Of a stretch of DNA of 15,468 bases, positions 7,269 to 14,128 are shown piece after piece (positions within the stretch are counted from its first letter, which is position 1; the number at the start of each line of letters is the position of its first letter). Under the pieces are notes generated by a model. That model saw nothing but the letters and a program-made list of their open reading frames with translations. It was not told where the DNA came from and did no database searches. A program made the position numbers and the translations under genes. The stretch comes from Acidobacteriota bacterium. Lineage in GTDB: Bacteria; Acidobacteriota; Terriglobia; Terriglobales; Acidobacteriaceae. The stretch spans positions 1 through 15,468 of the forward strand of contig JAEKKE010000176.1 in NCBI GenBank assembly GCA_019510535.1, written 5' to 3'.

Positions 7269-8152
7269 TTCCCTAGTGCGAACCGGATGGCTGTGCCGAT
7301 CTCCGTGGCCTGCGGCTTGCCGTTGACCGTGGCAGGACGGAAGCGGTACTGGAGCACCGCAGCGACAGCGGCTTCATCCAGGCCAAGACCGGCGGGCTGA
7401 GCGACCTGCGGTTTGCTGACCGAGCCGTCGGCATTGACGGTGAAGCGGACGATGACGACGGCGGCGTACTTCAGCCTCCGGGCGGCAGGCGTGAAGTCGG
7501 GGTTGGCGCCGGAGAGCAGAGCTGGTTGAGTGTTGCTGGCGGAGGCTGTCTGGTTCTGGTCTTGTCCGGAGAAGGTGCCCAGGGAGGCATAGTGCTTTAG
7601 GTCCGGACCGCGCAGGCGGGAGGCTTCGGGTAGAGGAGGCTCGTTCTGGCCAAAGAACTGCGTGGCCGCAGTCTGCCAGTAGATAGGCAGGCGGGGAGCG
7701 AGGTCGTTGGCGCTGTCTGCGAAGATGGCGTCGAGGGCGGCGGCGTAGTCGCCGGACGGTGGCGGACTGATGTGGAACTGGAGGGGCTCGGCTGCTGCGT
7801 GGTCGCCAGGCGTGTTGGTCAGGGTGATGGGCACCCAGCGCACAGTTCCGCGGGCTTTGGCGTCGATCTCCAACCCCATGCGGTGGGCTTCGATCTGGAG
7901 ACCGTTCTTGAGCAGCTTGATGTGGTCGACTTTGACTCCGGCGAGGGTGAACGGGAGCTCCGGGTAGTCGTTCAGCGGGCGACCGTCGGCGGTGAACCAG
8001 AGGTTCGCGCTCTGCCAGCAGCCGCGCAGCAGGAACTGCCGGCCGGAGAGACGTTTTGTGAGGGCCGCCTCGGTGGACTGGCCCCGGGCGGAGGAGGCCG
8101 AAAGGGAGAACAAGGCAAGCAGAGCGAGGGAGAGGGAGAAAAAGCGCCGCAT
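7265..8152 (-). CDS. Secreted protein with TonB C-terminal domain
   Basis: The 295-residue protein has a clear signal peptide (MRRFFSLSLALLALFSLSASSARGQ) with a likely cut after ARG. The middle region of about 190 residues matches no domain I recognise. A TonB_C domain occupies about 225-292 (VVIVRFTVNADGSVSKPQV, then AAVAAVLQYRFRPATVNGKP). Classical TonB has an N-terminal membrane anchor and Pro-rich linker; neither is seen, so this is probably a periplasmic TonB-like protein and not an energy transducer. No ExbB/ExbD is nearby. The start at 8152 is chosen because the signal peptide begins there. The open frame upstream runs into the palindromic repeat at 8242-8345 and is not coding. No Shine-Dalgarno sequence is evident. 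It is divergent from the ribosomal genes. Confidence 0.85.
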   Translation of the reverse strand: MRRFFSLSLALLALFSLSASSARGQSTEAALTKRLSGRQFLLRGCWQSANLWFTADGRPLNDYPELPFTLAGVKVDHIKLLKNGLQIEAHRMGLEIDAKARGTVRWVPITLTNTPGDHAAAEPLQFHISPPPSGDYAAALDAIFADSANDLAPRLPIYWQTAATQFFGQNEPPLPEASRLRGPDLKHYASLGTFSGQDQNQTASASNTQPALLSGANPDFTPAARRLKYAAVVIVRFTVNADGSVSKPQVAQPAGLGLDEAAVAAVLQYRFRPATVNGKPQATEIGTAIRFALGN

Positions 8153-8241
8153 GGGGGCAAGGGTACCGGATAGCAGTGGGCGGAACAATGCTTTCGGTGG
8201 AGGGCCTTCGGGCTGGAGGGTTTTGGATGGGATTTCCAGGC

Positions 8242-8345
8242 TTGAGCATTTTCCCCAGGTGCAGAGCAGGGCTTCTGCATCTATGGGCGTTTTCCGAAAT
8301 GAAACACCGCTGCATGGGTTATTCCGTAACAGGGAAATTGCTTTA
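8242..8345. repeat. Palindromic intergenic repeat, copy B
   Basis: Shares with copy A the left end GAGCATTTTCCC, the exact 20-base core at 8277-8296, the following AATGAAA and GCTGCA blocks, and the right end AACAGGGAAA-TGCT. It is about 12 bases shorter, and its internal stem is less perfect. It lies in the 530-base spacer between the TonB-C gene (minus) and rplM (plus). The rest of that spacer holds the rplM leader and, at 8153-8241, nothing recognisable apart from TonB-C upstream sequence. Confidence 0.8.
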
Positions 8346-8377
8346 GACTGAAGTTGGCTCTGTGAGGAGTACCTCCG

Positions 8378-8406
8378 TTGACTCCTCCCTGAAAGTGAGC
8401 TACTGT
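8378..8406 (+). promoter_or_regulatory. Possible promoter for rplM-rpsI
   Basis: TTGACT (8378-8383) lies 17 bases before TACTGT (8401-8406). The -35 box is good and the -10 box poor (3 of 6). It would start a transcript near 8413 with a leader of about 270 bases. This is a by-eye call. Confidence 0.3.
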
Positions 8407-8410
8407 TAAA

Positions 8411-8682
8411 TCTCGCGCAGTTCTGCGCCTTTTTGAGGCGAGAACTCCGCCGTGGATCCACCTGGGGCAGCCTGGGGTGAATGGGCAGAAAGAGCCGTTT
8501 GATCGGCGATGAGGCCCGACTCCTGGTAGCGTCCGCTTGACGGACAAGGACCCCGAAAGCACCCACTGCATTGAGCGCAAGTCCACCTGGCAGGTCCGGG
8601 CGCATCTTTCTTGCCCCGTTTTGGCCGTGTGGAAGCGAAATTTAGTCGTTTTCGTAGGATTTTGGTTTCAGGAGAAGCAGCA
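8411..8682 (+). promoter_or_regulatory. Structured leader upstream of rplM, candidate attenuator
   Basis: No gene is visible here. GCGCA-GTTC-TGCGC (8415-8428) followed by C and five T (8430-8434) looks like an intrinsic terminator. TCTCGC (8411-8416) can instead pair with GCGAGA (8438-8443), which would break that hairpin. Further on are GCCG/CGGC (8494-8507) inside GGGC/GCCC (8483-8515), GTCCG-CTTGA-CGGAC (8531-8545), and GGACC/GGTCC (8548-8552 with 8593-8597). Ribosomal-protein operons are commonly regulated through such leaders by their own product. That this one binds L13 or S9 is inference. No match to RNase P, tmRNA or SRP RNA signatures was seen. Confidence 0.4.
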
Positions 8683-9117
8683 ATGTCGACGTTTGTGCCC
8701 GGCGCAAAGGACATCAATCGCAAGTGGTTCGTGGTGGACGCGACCGACAAGACCCTTGGACGTCTTGCCAGCAGCGCGGCGAACATTCTTACCGGCAAGA
8801 ACAGCCCGAAGTACACCCCGTACATCGATACGGGTGATCACGTCATCGTGATCAATGCGGAGAAGATCAAGCTGACCGGTCTGAAGAGCCAGCAGAAGAT
8901 CTATCGCCGTTACACCGGGTTCCCCGGCGGTCTGCGCGAGGAAGCATTCGATAAGCTGTTGGCGCGCAAGCCCGAGGCGATCGTGGAAGAGGCGATCAAG
9001 GGCATGCTGCCCAAGTCGAAGCTGGGCCGCCAGATGGCGACCAAGCTGAAGGTTTACCGCGGAGATAAGCATCCGCATCTGGCCCAGCAGCCTGAGGCTG
9101 TTGAGCTGACTGCATAA
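8683..9117 (+). CDS. rplM: 50S ribosomal protein L13
   Basis: L13 is an early-assembly protein of the large ribosomal subunit. The 144 residues have the family length and motifs: KWFVVDATDKTLGRLAS near the start, YTPYIDTGDHVIVINAEKI, KIYRRYTGFPGGL, and the signature GMLPKSKLGRQMATKLKVYRGDKHPH. The ATG at 8683 follows CAGGAG (8669-8674) by 8 bases. The frame is open further upstream, but that part is leader, not protein. rpsI follows after 22 bases, the usual L13-S9 pair, so the two are co-transcribed. Confidence 0.98.
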   Translation: MSTFVPGAKDINRKWFVVDATDKTLGRLASSAANILTGKNSPKYTPYIDTGDHVIVINAEKIKLTGLKSQQKIYRRYTGFPGGLREEAFDKLLARKPEAIVEEAIKGMLPKSKLGRQMATKLKVYRGDKHPHLAQQPEAVELTA

Positions 9118-9139
9118 CGGTAGAGGATTCGAGAGGATT

Positions 9140-9535
9140 ATGGCGGATTTGGTTCAGTACTATGGCACGGGTCGTCGCAAGTCGGCGATCGCGCGCGTGT
9201 TTTTGCGTCCGGGATCGGGCGAGTTCACGGTCAACGGCAAGCCCCGTGACGTTTACTTCGTGACCGAGCAGCAGCGTGCTTCGGCGAAGCGCACTCTTCA
9301 GACTGCTCAGCTCGAGGGACAGTTTGACGTGGTGACGACGGTAGCCGGCGGCGGTGTTGCTGCCCAGGCTGATGCCGTGAAGATGGGCATTGCTCGCGCT
9401 CTGCTCGATGTGAATCCCGAGTTGCGTAAGACCCTGAAGGCCGATGGCCTGCTGACCCGTGACGCCCGCGCCAAGGAGCGTAAGAAGTACGGTCAGAAGG
9501 GCGCCCGCAAGCGCTTCCAGTTCAGCAAGCGCTAG
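9140..9535 (+). CDS. rpsI: 30S ribosomal protein S9
   Basis: S9 is a small-subunit head protein whose C-terminal tail reaches the P-site tRNA. The 131 residues include YYGTGRRKSAIARVFLRPG, VAGGGVAAQADAVKMGIARAL, and the universal tail KKYGQKGARKRFQFSKR with its terminal Lys-Arg. The ATG at 9140 is preceded by GAGAGG at 9131-9136, slightly close at 3 bases, with a second GAGG at 9123-9126. It sits 22 bases after rplM in the same operon. Confidence 0.98.
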   Translation: MADLVQYYGTGRRKSAIARVFLRPGSGEFTVNGKPRDVYFVTEQQRASAKRTLQTAQLEGQFDVVTTVAGGGVAAQADAVKMGIARALLDVNPELRKTLKADGLLTRDARAKERKKYGQKGARKRFQFSKR

Positions 9536-9561
9536 TCGCTGGCTTCTGGTTTTGGTTCGAC

Positions 9562-9587
9562 CCGGCGGCGGCTTCGGCTGCCGCCGG
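9562..9587 (+). other. Strong GC hairpin between rpsI and rpsB
   Basis: CCGGCGGCGGC (9562-9572) pairs with GCTGCCGCCGG (9577-9587) around a TTCG tetraloop, with a single imperfect pair. No T-run follows, so it is not a standard intrinsic terminator. It may protect the rplM-rpsI mRNA end or form part of an rpsB leader, since it lies 80 bases before rpsB. Confidence 0.6.
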
Positions 9588-9667
9588 CCAAGTAGTTAAA
9601 TTTCCCACGAACGGGATCAATCGGCCGCTCTGTTGTACTGGCTCGATGACCTGATGAAGGAGCCTCA

Positions 9668-10567
9668 ATGGCAACGATTACGATGAAGGAGCTGCTCGAA
9701 GCGGGCGTACACTTCGGGCACCAGACCAAGCGTTGGAACCCGAAGATGAAGGAGTACATCTTCGGCGAGCGCAACGGTATTTACATCATTGACCTGCAGA
9801 AGACCTTGAAGATGTTCAAGGAAGCTGCGAAGTTCGTCACCGACATGACGTCTTCGGGCAAGACCGTTCTGTTCGTCGGCACCAAGCGCCAGGCGCAGGA
9901 CGCCATCGCAGAGGAAGCCGAGCGCGCCGGTATGCCGTTCATCAACAACCGCTGGCTTGGCGGTCTGCTGACGAACTGGGTTACGGTGCAGAAGTCGGTC
10001 AAGCGTCTGCAGGAGCTGGACGAGATGTCGACCGATGGCCGTTATGAGCTGATGACGAAGAAGGAAGTCATCCGCCTGGAGCGCGAGCGCAAGCACCTGC
10101 ATGCCAATCTCCGTGGCATCAAGAACATGCGTCGCCTGCCGGATGCGATCTTCATCGTCGACTCGAACAACGAAGCTATCGCCGTCTCTGAAGCCCGCAA
10201 GCTGGGCATCCCGGTGGTTGCCGTTGTCGACACGAACTGCGACCCCACCGTGGTGGACTACGTTATCCCCGGCAACGATGACGCGTTGCGCGCCATCCGC
10301 CTGTTTACGACCAAGATCGCCGATGCCGCTCACGAGGGCGTGCAGATGGTTGGCGACAAGGCGTTTGCTGACGAATACCAGGATGTGACCCCGGTTCAGC
10401 CCGAGTCGCACTTCCTCGGTGAAGACGGCGAAGAGGGCGATGTCGTAGTTGCTGCTCCGGAAGCCGTGGCTGAAGAAGAAGAGACCGTCGATCTGGAAGC
10501 TGCCCTGGGTGGCGGCATCCGCAAGACGGAGAGCGAGACTGAGGTTACCGCCGAAGCCGGCGCCTAA
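9668..10567 (+). CDS. rpsB: 30S ribosomal protein S2
   Basis: S2 binds the small-subunit platform together with S1 in many bacteria. The protein shows ITMKELLEAGVHFGHQTKRWNPKM, ERNGIYIIDLQKT, VLFVGTKRQAQD, FINNRWLGGLLTNW and the ending PDAIFIVDSNNE... GIPVVAVVDTNCDP...VIPGNDDALRAI, all diagnostic. At 299 residues it is about 60 longer than E. coli S2. The excess is a Glu/Asp/Ala-rich tail from about residue 240 (EAVAEEEETVDLEAAL). The ATG at 9668 follows AAGGAG (9657-9662) by 5 bases. tsf lies downstream, the classical rpsB-tsf order, but behind a strong terminator. Confidence 0.98.
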   Translation: MATITMKELLEAGVHFGHQTKRWNPKMKEYIFGERNGIYIIDLQKTLKMFKEAAKFVTDMTSSGKTVLFVGTKRQAQDAIAEEAERAGMPFINNRWLGGLLTNWVTVQKSVKRLQELDEMSTDGRYELMTKKEVIRLERERKHLHANLRGIKNMRRLPDAIFIVDSNNEAIAVSEARKLGIPVVAVVDTNCDPTVVDYVIPGNDDALRAIRLFTTKIADAAHEGVQMVGDKAFADEYQDVTPVQPESHFLGEDGEEGDVVVAAPEAVAEEEETVDLEAALGGGIRKTESETEVTAEAGA

Positions 10568-10590
10568 GCAGATCACGAACTTTCACAAGG

Positions 10591-10629
10591 GAGCGTGGCT
10601 GCCGGTTCATTGGCAACCACGCTCTTTTT
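10591..10629 (+). terminator. Intrinsic terminator between rpsB and tsf
   Basis: GAGCGTGGCTGCC (10591-10603) pairs with GGCAACCACGCTC (10612-10624) with one mismatch, and TTTTT follows at 10625-10629. It should end or reduce rpsB transcripts, so tsf probably depends on read-through or its own promoter in the following 84 bases. Confidence 0.88.
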
Positions 10630-10713
10630 GTATGCCTGCCGCGTAACCGGATATTGATGTGCGCGGGATGGCAGATCAACGAAGATTTGAACGGAAAAGA
10701 AGGGAAATGGAAC

Positions 10714-11379
10714 ATGGCGACTGAGACTGCAAAGATCGACGCAAAGCTGGTAAAGGAACTCCGCGAGAAGAGCGGCGCTCCCATGGGCGACTGCCTGAAG
10801 GCGCTGCAGGAGGCCAAGGGCGATATGGAAGAGGCATTTGTCGTGCTGCGTAAGCGCGGCATGGCTTCCGCGGCCAAGAAGGCTTCGCGCTCGACCAACG
10901 AGGGCCTGGTGGGCAGCTACATCCACGCCGGCGGCAAGATCGGCGTTCTGCTGGAGCTGAACTGCGAGTCCGACTTCGTTGCCCTTACCACCGACTTCCA
11001 GGAACTGCTGAAGGACATCGCGATGCACATCGCTGCAACCGATCCTCGCTACGTCGGCAAGGAAGAGGTTACGGCTGAGGACATCGAGCGTGAGAAGGAA
11101 GTCTACCGCGCTCAGGCTGCCGCCAGCGGCAAGCCGGCCAACATCATCGAGAAGATGCTCGAGGGCAAGATGTCCAAATTCTACGAGGAGGTCTGCCTGC
11201 TGGAGCAGCCCTTCATCAAGGAGCAGTCGCTGACGATCGCGCAGCTTATCGCGCAGAAGATCGGCAAGCTTGGCGAGAATATCTCGGTTCGCCGCTTTGC
11301 CCGCTTCAAGATCGGCGAGTCCAACTGGACCGTCGCGACCACCAAGCTCGCCGCTTCGACGGAGGAAGCACAGGCATAA
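10714..11379 (+). CDS. tsf: Elongation factor Ts
   Basis: EF-Ts is the nucleotide exchange factor that regenerates EF-Tu-GTP. The N-terminal UBA-like domain is at about 7-47 (KLVKELREKSGAPMGDCLKA). The EF-Tu contact motif is NCESDFVA (83-90), the SDFV form of the TDFV loop. The C-terminal part ends with GENISVRRFARFKIGE (187-202). At 221 residues it is a short form, with one dimerisation subdomain less than the 283-residue E. coli protein. The start MATETAKIDAKLV at 10714 has AAGGG (10700-10704) 9 bases upstream. An in-frame ATG at 10654 would add 20 residues that do not resemble the family. The gene ends with its own terminator. Confidence 0.97.
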   Translation: MATETAKIDAKLVKELREKSGAPMGDCLKALQEAKGDMEEAFVVLRKRGMASAAKKASRSTNEGLVGSYIHAGGKIGVLLELNCESDFVALTTDFQELLKDIAMHIAATDPRYVGKEEVTAEDIEREKEVYRAQAAASGKPANIIEKMLEGKMSKFYEEVCLLEQPFIKEQSLTIAQLIAQKIGKLGENISVRRFARFKIGESNWTVATTKLAASTEEAQA

Positions 11380-11406
11380 GTCTGCGCTTCAACTCTGCAC
11401 CAGACG

Positions 11407-11432
11407 AGGCCCGGCGACAGCCGGGCCTTTTT
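11407..11432 (+). terminator. Intrinsic terminator of tsf
   Basis: AGGCCCGGC (11407-11415) pairs perfectly with GCCGGGCCT (11420-11428) around GACA, followed by a T-run to 11432. It lies 28 bases after the tsf stop. Confidence 0.92.
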
Positions 11433-11442
11433 GTTGGAGTAA

Positions 11443-11762
11443 CCCATACACTGGGTGCCCCATGTCCCTCGGGGACATGAGTATTCGCGCTGCGCGCGAA
11501 CCGTCCTTTGTTCGTGCGCTGAATCAGATCTCTGTTCTTCCTGCCCACCCTAACGCCGTTGTTCAGTCTCAGTAGATGCTTTACCGGTTGTTATCAGGAG
11601 ATCCTTTACAGGTTTGGGATGGGGCTCACCAATGAGGAGGGTGGGCACCGTGGCGACTTGAATACTTAAAAGCGAACCCATGTTCCCCGAGGGGCAACCA
11701 CCCCAATGAACAGGTTCGTTGGGCAACCCGATATGCGATGGATGGGGCACCCAGTGTATGGG
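11443..11762. repeat. 320-base element with perfect 21-base terminal inverted repeats
   Basis: Bases 11443-11463 are the exact reverse complement of 11742-11762 (arm beginning CCCATACACTGGGTGCCCC). The left arm runs into a perfect hairpin CATGTCCC-TCG-GGGACATG (11461-11479). A related CATG-TCCCCGAGGGG stretch at 11680-11694 shows that the inverted similarity continues beyond a ~47-base interruption in the right arm. No credible gene lies inside, and no target-site duplication is visible. It fills most of the 474-base gap between tsf and the patatin gene. The remaining 91 bases (11763-11853) presumably hold the patatin promoter, but I see no clear boxes. Confidence 0.75.
11701..11723. repeat. 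CCCC-GAAC palindrome, copy 1, with flanking 8-base direct repeats
   Basis: CCCCAATGAACAGGTTCGTT plus GGG forms an imperfect hairpin. It closely matches a palindrome at 15058-15081. GGGCAACC occurs on both sides (11692-11699 and 11721-11728), as a target duplication or recombination joint would look. It is nested in the right arm of the 320-base element. Confidence 0.6.
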
Positions 11763-11853
11763 CTCTATGCTCCATATACGTACCGTTAGCCATCCCGTTT
11801 CCCTCGTGTAGTTTTTGCTGGACCGCCGGTAGGAGAAGGGCATCCCATAAGAT

Positions 11854-12609
11854 ATGCGGAAACGTTCGACCGTAGCGGCTTTGCTGGCCGCCGCATTGTG
11901 TTCCACCTCTCTGTCCTCACAGACTGTGGAGTCTACACTCCAACCCGCCCGAAAGAAGATAGGTTTGGCTCTCGGCGGCGGTGGTGCGCTTGGACTTACA
12001 GAGATCGGTGTGCTGCGTTGGCTGGAGGAGCATCACATTCCGGTCGACGGCATCGCGGGCGCCAGTATGGGAGCGCTGGTCGGGGCACTCTATGCCACCG
12101 GGCATACGCCGGATGATATTCAACAGTTGACCAGCGATGAGGTGCTGACCAAGGTCTTTCGCCTTTCCAACGACTTCAACACGCTAAACTACCGCCGGCG
12201 CGAAGATCGCCGCAGCGCGCCCAACTACATGACTATCGGTCTGAAGCACGGCATCAGCGTTCGCAATGGCCTGCTGGTCGATGCCGGGCTGAACACTTTT
12301 CTTTCGGCGCAGTTTTTGTCGTATGGCGACATGACCAGCTTCGACCAATTGTCGGTTCCGTTCCGCTGTTCGGCGACGGATATCACCGAGGGCAAGCCGG
12401 TGGTGTTCGCACGCGGATCACTGCCGGAGTCGATCCGTGCCTCCATCGCGCTACCGGGAATCTTTCCCCCGGTGCAGAGAGACGGACACACCTATGTGGA
12501 CGGGGGCGTACTTGAGAATCTGCCGACACAGACGTTGAAGTCTGACCTGCATGACGATGTGATTCTCGCGGTCTCGATGCCTTTGCGCGACGACTCGCGG
12601 ATGTCGTGA
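11854..12609 (+). CDS. Patatin-like phospholipase, N-terminal part of a broken gene
   Basis: This is the lipase half of a patatin-barrel (PlpD-like) outer-membrane protein. After a signal peptide (residues 1-22, LLAAALCSTSLSSQ), the patatin domain shows the glycine-rich oxyanion stretch LALGGGGALGLTEIGVL (38-54). The nucleophile is S71 in GASMG, and the catalytic aspartate is D216 in YVDGGVLENLP, so the dyad is intact. The usual Arg/Lys after the glycine run is Leu here. The frame ends at DDSRMS just after VILAVSMPLRD, where full-length relatives continue for a few dozen residues into the barrel part. That part is found one frame over, starting at 12606. The stop and the GTG overlap by four bases (GTGA). 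The product could be a secreted soluble patatin domain, or the gene may be dead. The ATG at 11854 has AGGAG 18 bases upstream, rather far. Confidence 0.85.
   Translation: MRKRSTVAALLAAALCSTSLSSQTVESTLQPARKKIGLALGGGGALGLTEIGVLRWLEEHHIPVDGIAGASMGALVGALYATGHTPDDIQQLTSDEVLTKVFRLSNDFNTLNYRRREDRRSAPNYMTIGLKHGISVRNGLLVDAGLNTFLSAQFLSYGDMTSFDQLSVPFRCSATDITEGKPVVFARGSLPESIRASIALPGIFPPVQRDGHTYVDGGVLENLPTQTLKSDLHDDVILAVSMPLRDDSRMS
12576..12609 (+). other. Frame break in the patatin-barrel gene
   Basis: Upstream frame reads VSMPLRDDSRMS then stop (12607-12609). The downstream frame, read backward, gives ARRLADVVIEPKT. In related proteins VS(M/L)P and a R-R-S-L-ADVVI stretch are separated by about 30 residues. 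Here they abut, so the lesion looks like a deletion whose length is not a multiple of three. Confidence 0.65.
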
Positions 12610-14012
12610 TCGAGCCGAAGACCGGCGACATGACGACGATGGACTACTCCAAGGCTGAAGACCTGGCAAAGCTTGGCTACGACGCCACCGAGGCGCAAAA
12701 AGCCAAGCTGATAGCCTACGCCGTTTCCGATACGGAGTGGGCGGCGTATCTTGCGAACCGGACTTCGCGGACGGCGGACAGGCCGCGCAACATCGCCTCC
12801 ATCAAGGTGGATACCGAAAACCACGAGGTGAAAGAAGCTGTCGAGCGCAAGCTGCAGAAATTGGTAGGCCAGCCTGCCGAAGCTGCCGTCATCGACAAGC
12901 GGCTGGATGAGCTGCGGGCAGACGAACGTTATGAGGCGACCTACCAGGTTAGCTATCCGAAGGGGCCCATTCGCGGTGTGCGTGACGCGGAGATTACTGT
13001 GAAGCTGGCTGATAAGGAGAACGGGCCTCCGTTCATTCTTATCGGAGTCAATGGACAGGCACAGTCGGGCCAGACTCCGCGTTTCACGCTCGACCTCACA
13101 TATTTGCATCAGGACTTCGGACGGTACGGCTCGGAGCTTCGCGGCTCCGCGCATCTTGGCTGGCTGCAGCAATTCGACCTGGAGTATTACCGCCTGCTGA
13201 ATGCACGGGGTATCTTTATCGCACCGCATGGAGAGTTCACCCGGCGGCCATATTTCATCTACCATGGCCAGAATCGCTTGTCGGAACGGCTGTGGCAGCA
13301 GGGCGGAGGCGGTGTTGATGTCGGATACACCTTCAGCCATAGCACTGAGGTGCGTGCGGGATGGCAGGCATGGAGCCAGCGCTGGGTTACCAAGACGGGC
13401 AGCGACGGCCAGGGCGACTCATCGCAGGTGGCACATCTCTTCGATGTGCGCTATGCCCACGACTCGCAGGACCGCGCCGAAGTGGCGCAACGCGGGTTTC
13501 AATACAACGTGGGCGCAGGCTATCTGAAGGCAGGCGAGCAGGCGGCCGCGGCTCCACGCATCGTCGGTAGGCTGCAGTTCGCACATACCATCGGAGGCAA
13601 CAGCTTCCTCGCTGCAGCCGAAGGTGGCACGTTGTTCAATCGCGACGTGGCCCAGCCGTACCGCTTCACGCTGGGCGGGCCAGGCAGGCTCTCCGCCTCG
13701 GCCTTTGAGGAGTATCGCGGAACGGATTACTTCTACCTCCGCGAAGCCTATCTACGCAGGATTGCGAAGCTGCCCGACCCCCTGGGACAGAACATCTATC
13801 TGGCAATTGCGTACGAGGCCGGACAGATGCGCGCTCCACGATCGATGGGCGTAACCGGTACAGACTATGCTCAGCCGGTCTCAAGCTTCCTGCGGCAGGA
13901 CGTCATGTTCGGTGTGCTGGCAGAGACTCCATTAGGCGTCATCAGCTTCGGTCCGGCGCTTGGCGATGCAGGCAGAAGGAAGCTGAGCTTCACGATAGGC
14001 CGCTCCTTTTAG
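12606..14012 (+). CDS. Outer-membrane barrel part of broken patatin gene
   Basis: This frame continues the patatin protein. IEPKTGDMTTMDYSKAEDLAKLGY is the linker usual after the lipase domain. A POTRA-like domain follows at about 55-145 (IASIKVDTENHEVKEAVERKL, then DERYEATYQVSYPKG). A beta-barrel of roughly 300 residues of the bacterial surface antigen type is next, with alternating strands such as GIFIAPHGEFTRRPYFIY and FTLGGPGRLSASAFEEYRG. It ends in SFTIGRSF, with a C-terminal Phe as expected of a BamA-assembled barrel. On its own it has no signal peptide, so it could not reach the outer membrane unless fused to the upstream part. The GTG at 12606 overlaps the upstream stop, which permits translational coupling but gives an unexported product. 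Probably a remnant. Confidence 0.8.
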   Translation: MIEPKTGDMTTMDYSKAEDLAKLGYDATEAQKAKLIAYAVSDTEWAAYLANRTSRTADRPRNIASIKVDTENHEVKEAVERKLQKLVGQPAEAAVIDKRLDELRADERYEATYQVSYPKGPIRGVRDAEITVKLADKENGPPFILIGVNGQAQSGQTPRFTLDLTYLHQDFGRYGSELRGSAHLGWLQQFDLEYYRLLNARGIFIAPHGEFTRRPYFIYHGQNRLSERLWQQGGGGVDVGYTFSHSTEVRAGWQAWSQRWVTKTGSDGQGDSSQVAHLFDVRYAHDSQDRAEVAQRGFQYNVGAGYLKAGEQAAAAPRIVGRLQFAHTIGGNSFLAAAEGGTLFNRDVAQPYRFTLGGPGRLSASAFEEYRGTDYFYLREAYLRRIAKLPDPLGQNIYLAIAYEAGQMRAPRSMGVTGTDYAQPVSSFLRQDVMFGVLAETPLGVISFGPALGDAGRRKLSFTIGRSF

Positions 14013-14018
14013 GAGCGG
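14000..14018 (+). other. Hairpin over the patatin-barrel stop codon
   Basis: CCGCTCC (14000-14006) and GGAGCGG (14012-14018) pair around TTTTA; the stop codon TAG is in the loop and stem. No T-run follows. Confidence 0.55.
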
Positions 14019-14027
14019 GTTGCATGG

Positions 14028-14051
14028 TTGAATCGTTGAATGGTTGAATAG
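14028..14051 (+). repeat. Octamer triplet, locus 3
   Basis: Three tandem units TTGAATCG, TTGAATGG, TTGAATAG, preceded by a degenerate fourth TTGCATGG (14020-14027). Bases 14036-14051 are the exact reverse complement of 14137-14152, so with locus 4 it can form a 16-pair stem. Confidence 0.75.
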
Positions 14052-14128
14052 TGCACAAAACGCATCGCACGGTTCGGTAATTTCGACTCACCAGGCCCGC
14101 TGTTCAATAGCTGGTTGGCTTGCTTTCA

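Noticed and set aside
7374..8315. 313-codon minus-strand frame overlapping the TonB-C gene
   Set aside because: Pro/Arg/Ser-rich shadow translation in an alternative frame; the overlapping frame has a signal peptide and TonB_C domain.
8411..8682. RNase P, tmRNA or SRP RNA gene
   Set aside because: None of the conserved signature sequences of these RNAs is present, and the position fits a leader of rplM.
8406..8825. 139-codon minus-strand frame across the rplM leader
   Set aside because: Covers non-coding leader and the antisense of rplM; no domain.
9665..10576. 303-codon open frame antisense to rpsB
   Set aside because: It mirrors rpsB almost exactly; GC-biased third positions in a conserved gene keep the opposite strand open. 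The predicted protein shows no family features.
11550..11906. 118-codon minus-strand frame across the 320-base element
   Set aside because: It is translation of repeat sequence, overlaps the patatin signal peptide, and has no ribosome-binding site. A repeat-derived peptide, not a gene.
12492..13340. 282-codon minus-strand open frame inside the patatin-barrel gene
   Set aside because: Overlaps the barrel frame, which has clear POTRA and barrel features; the antisense product has no recognisable domain.
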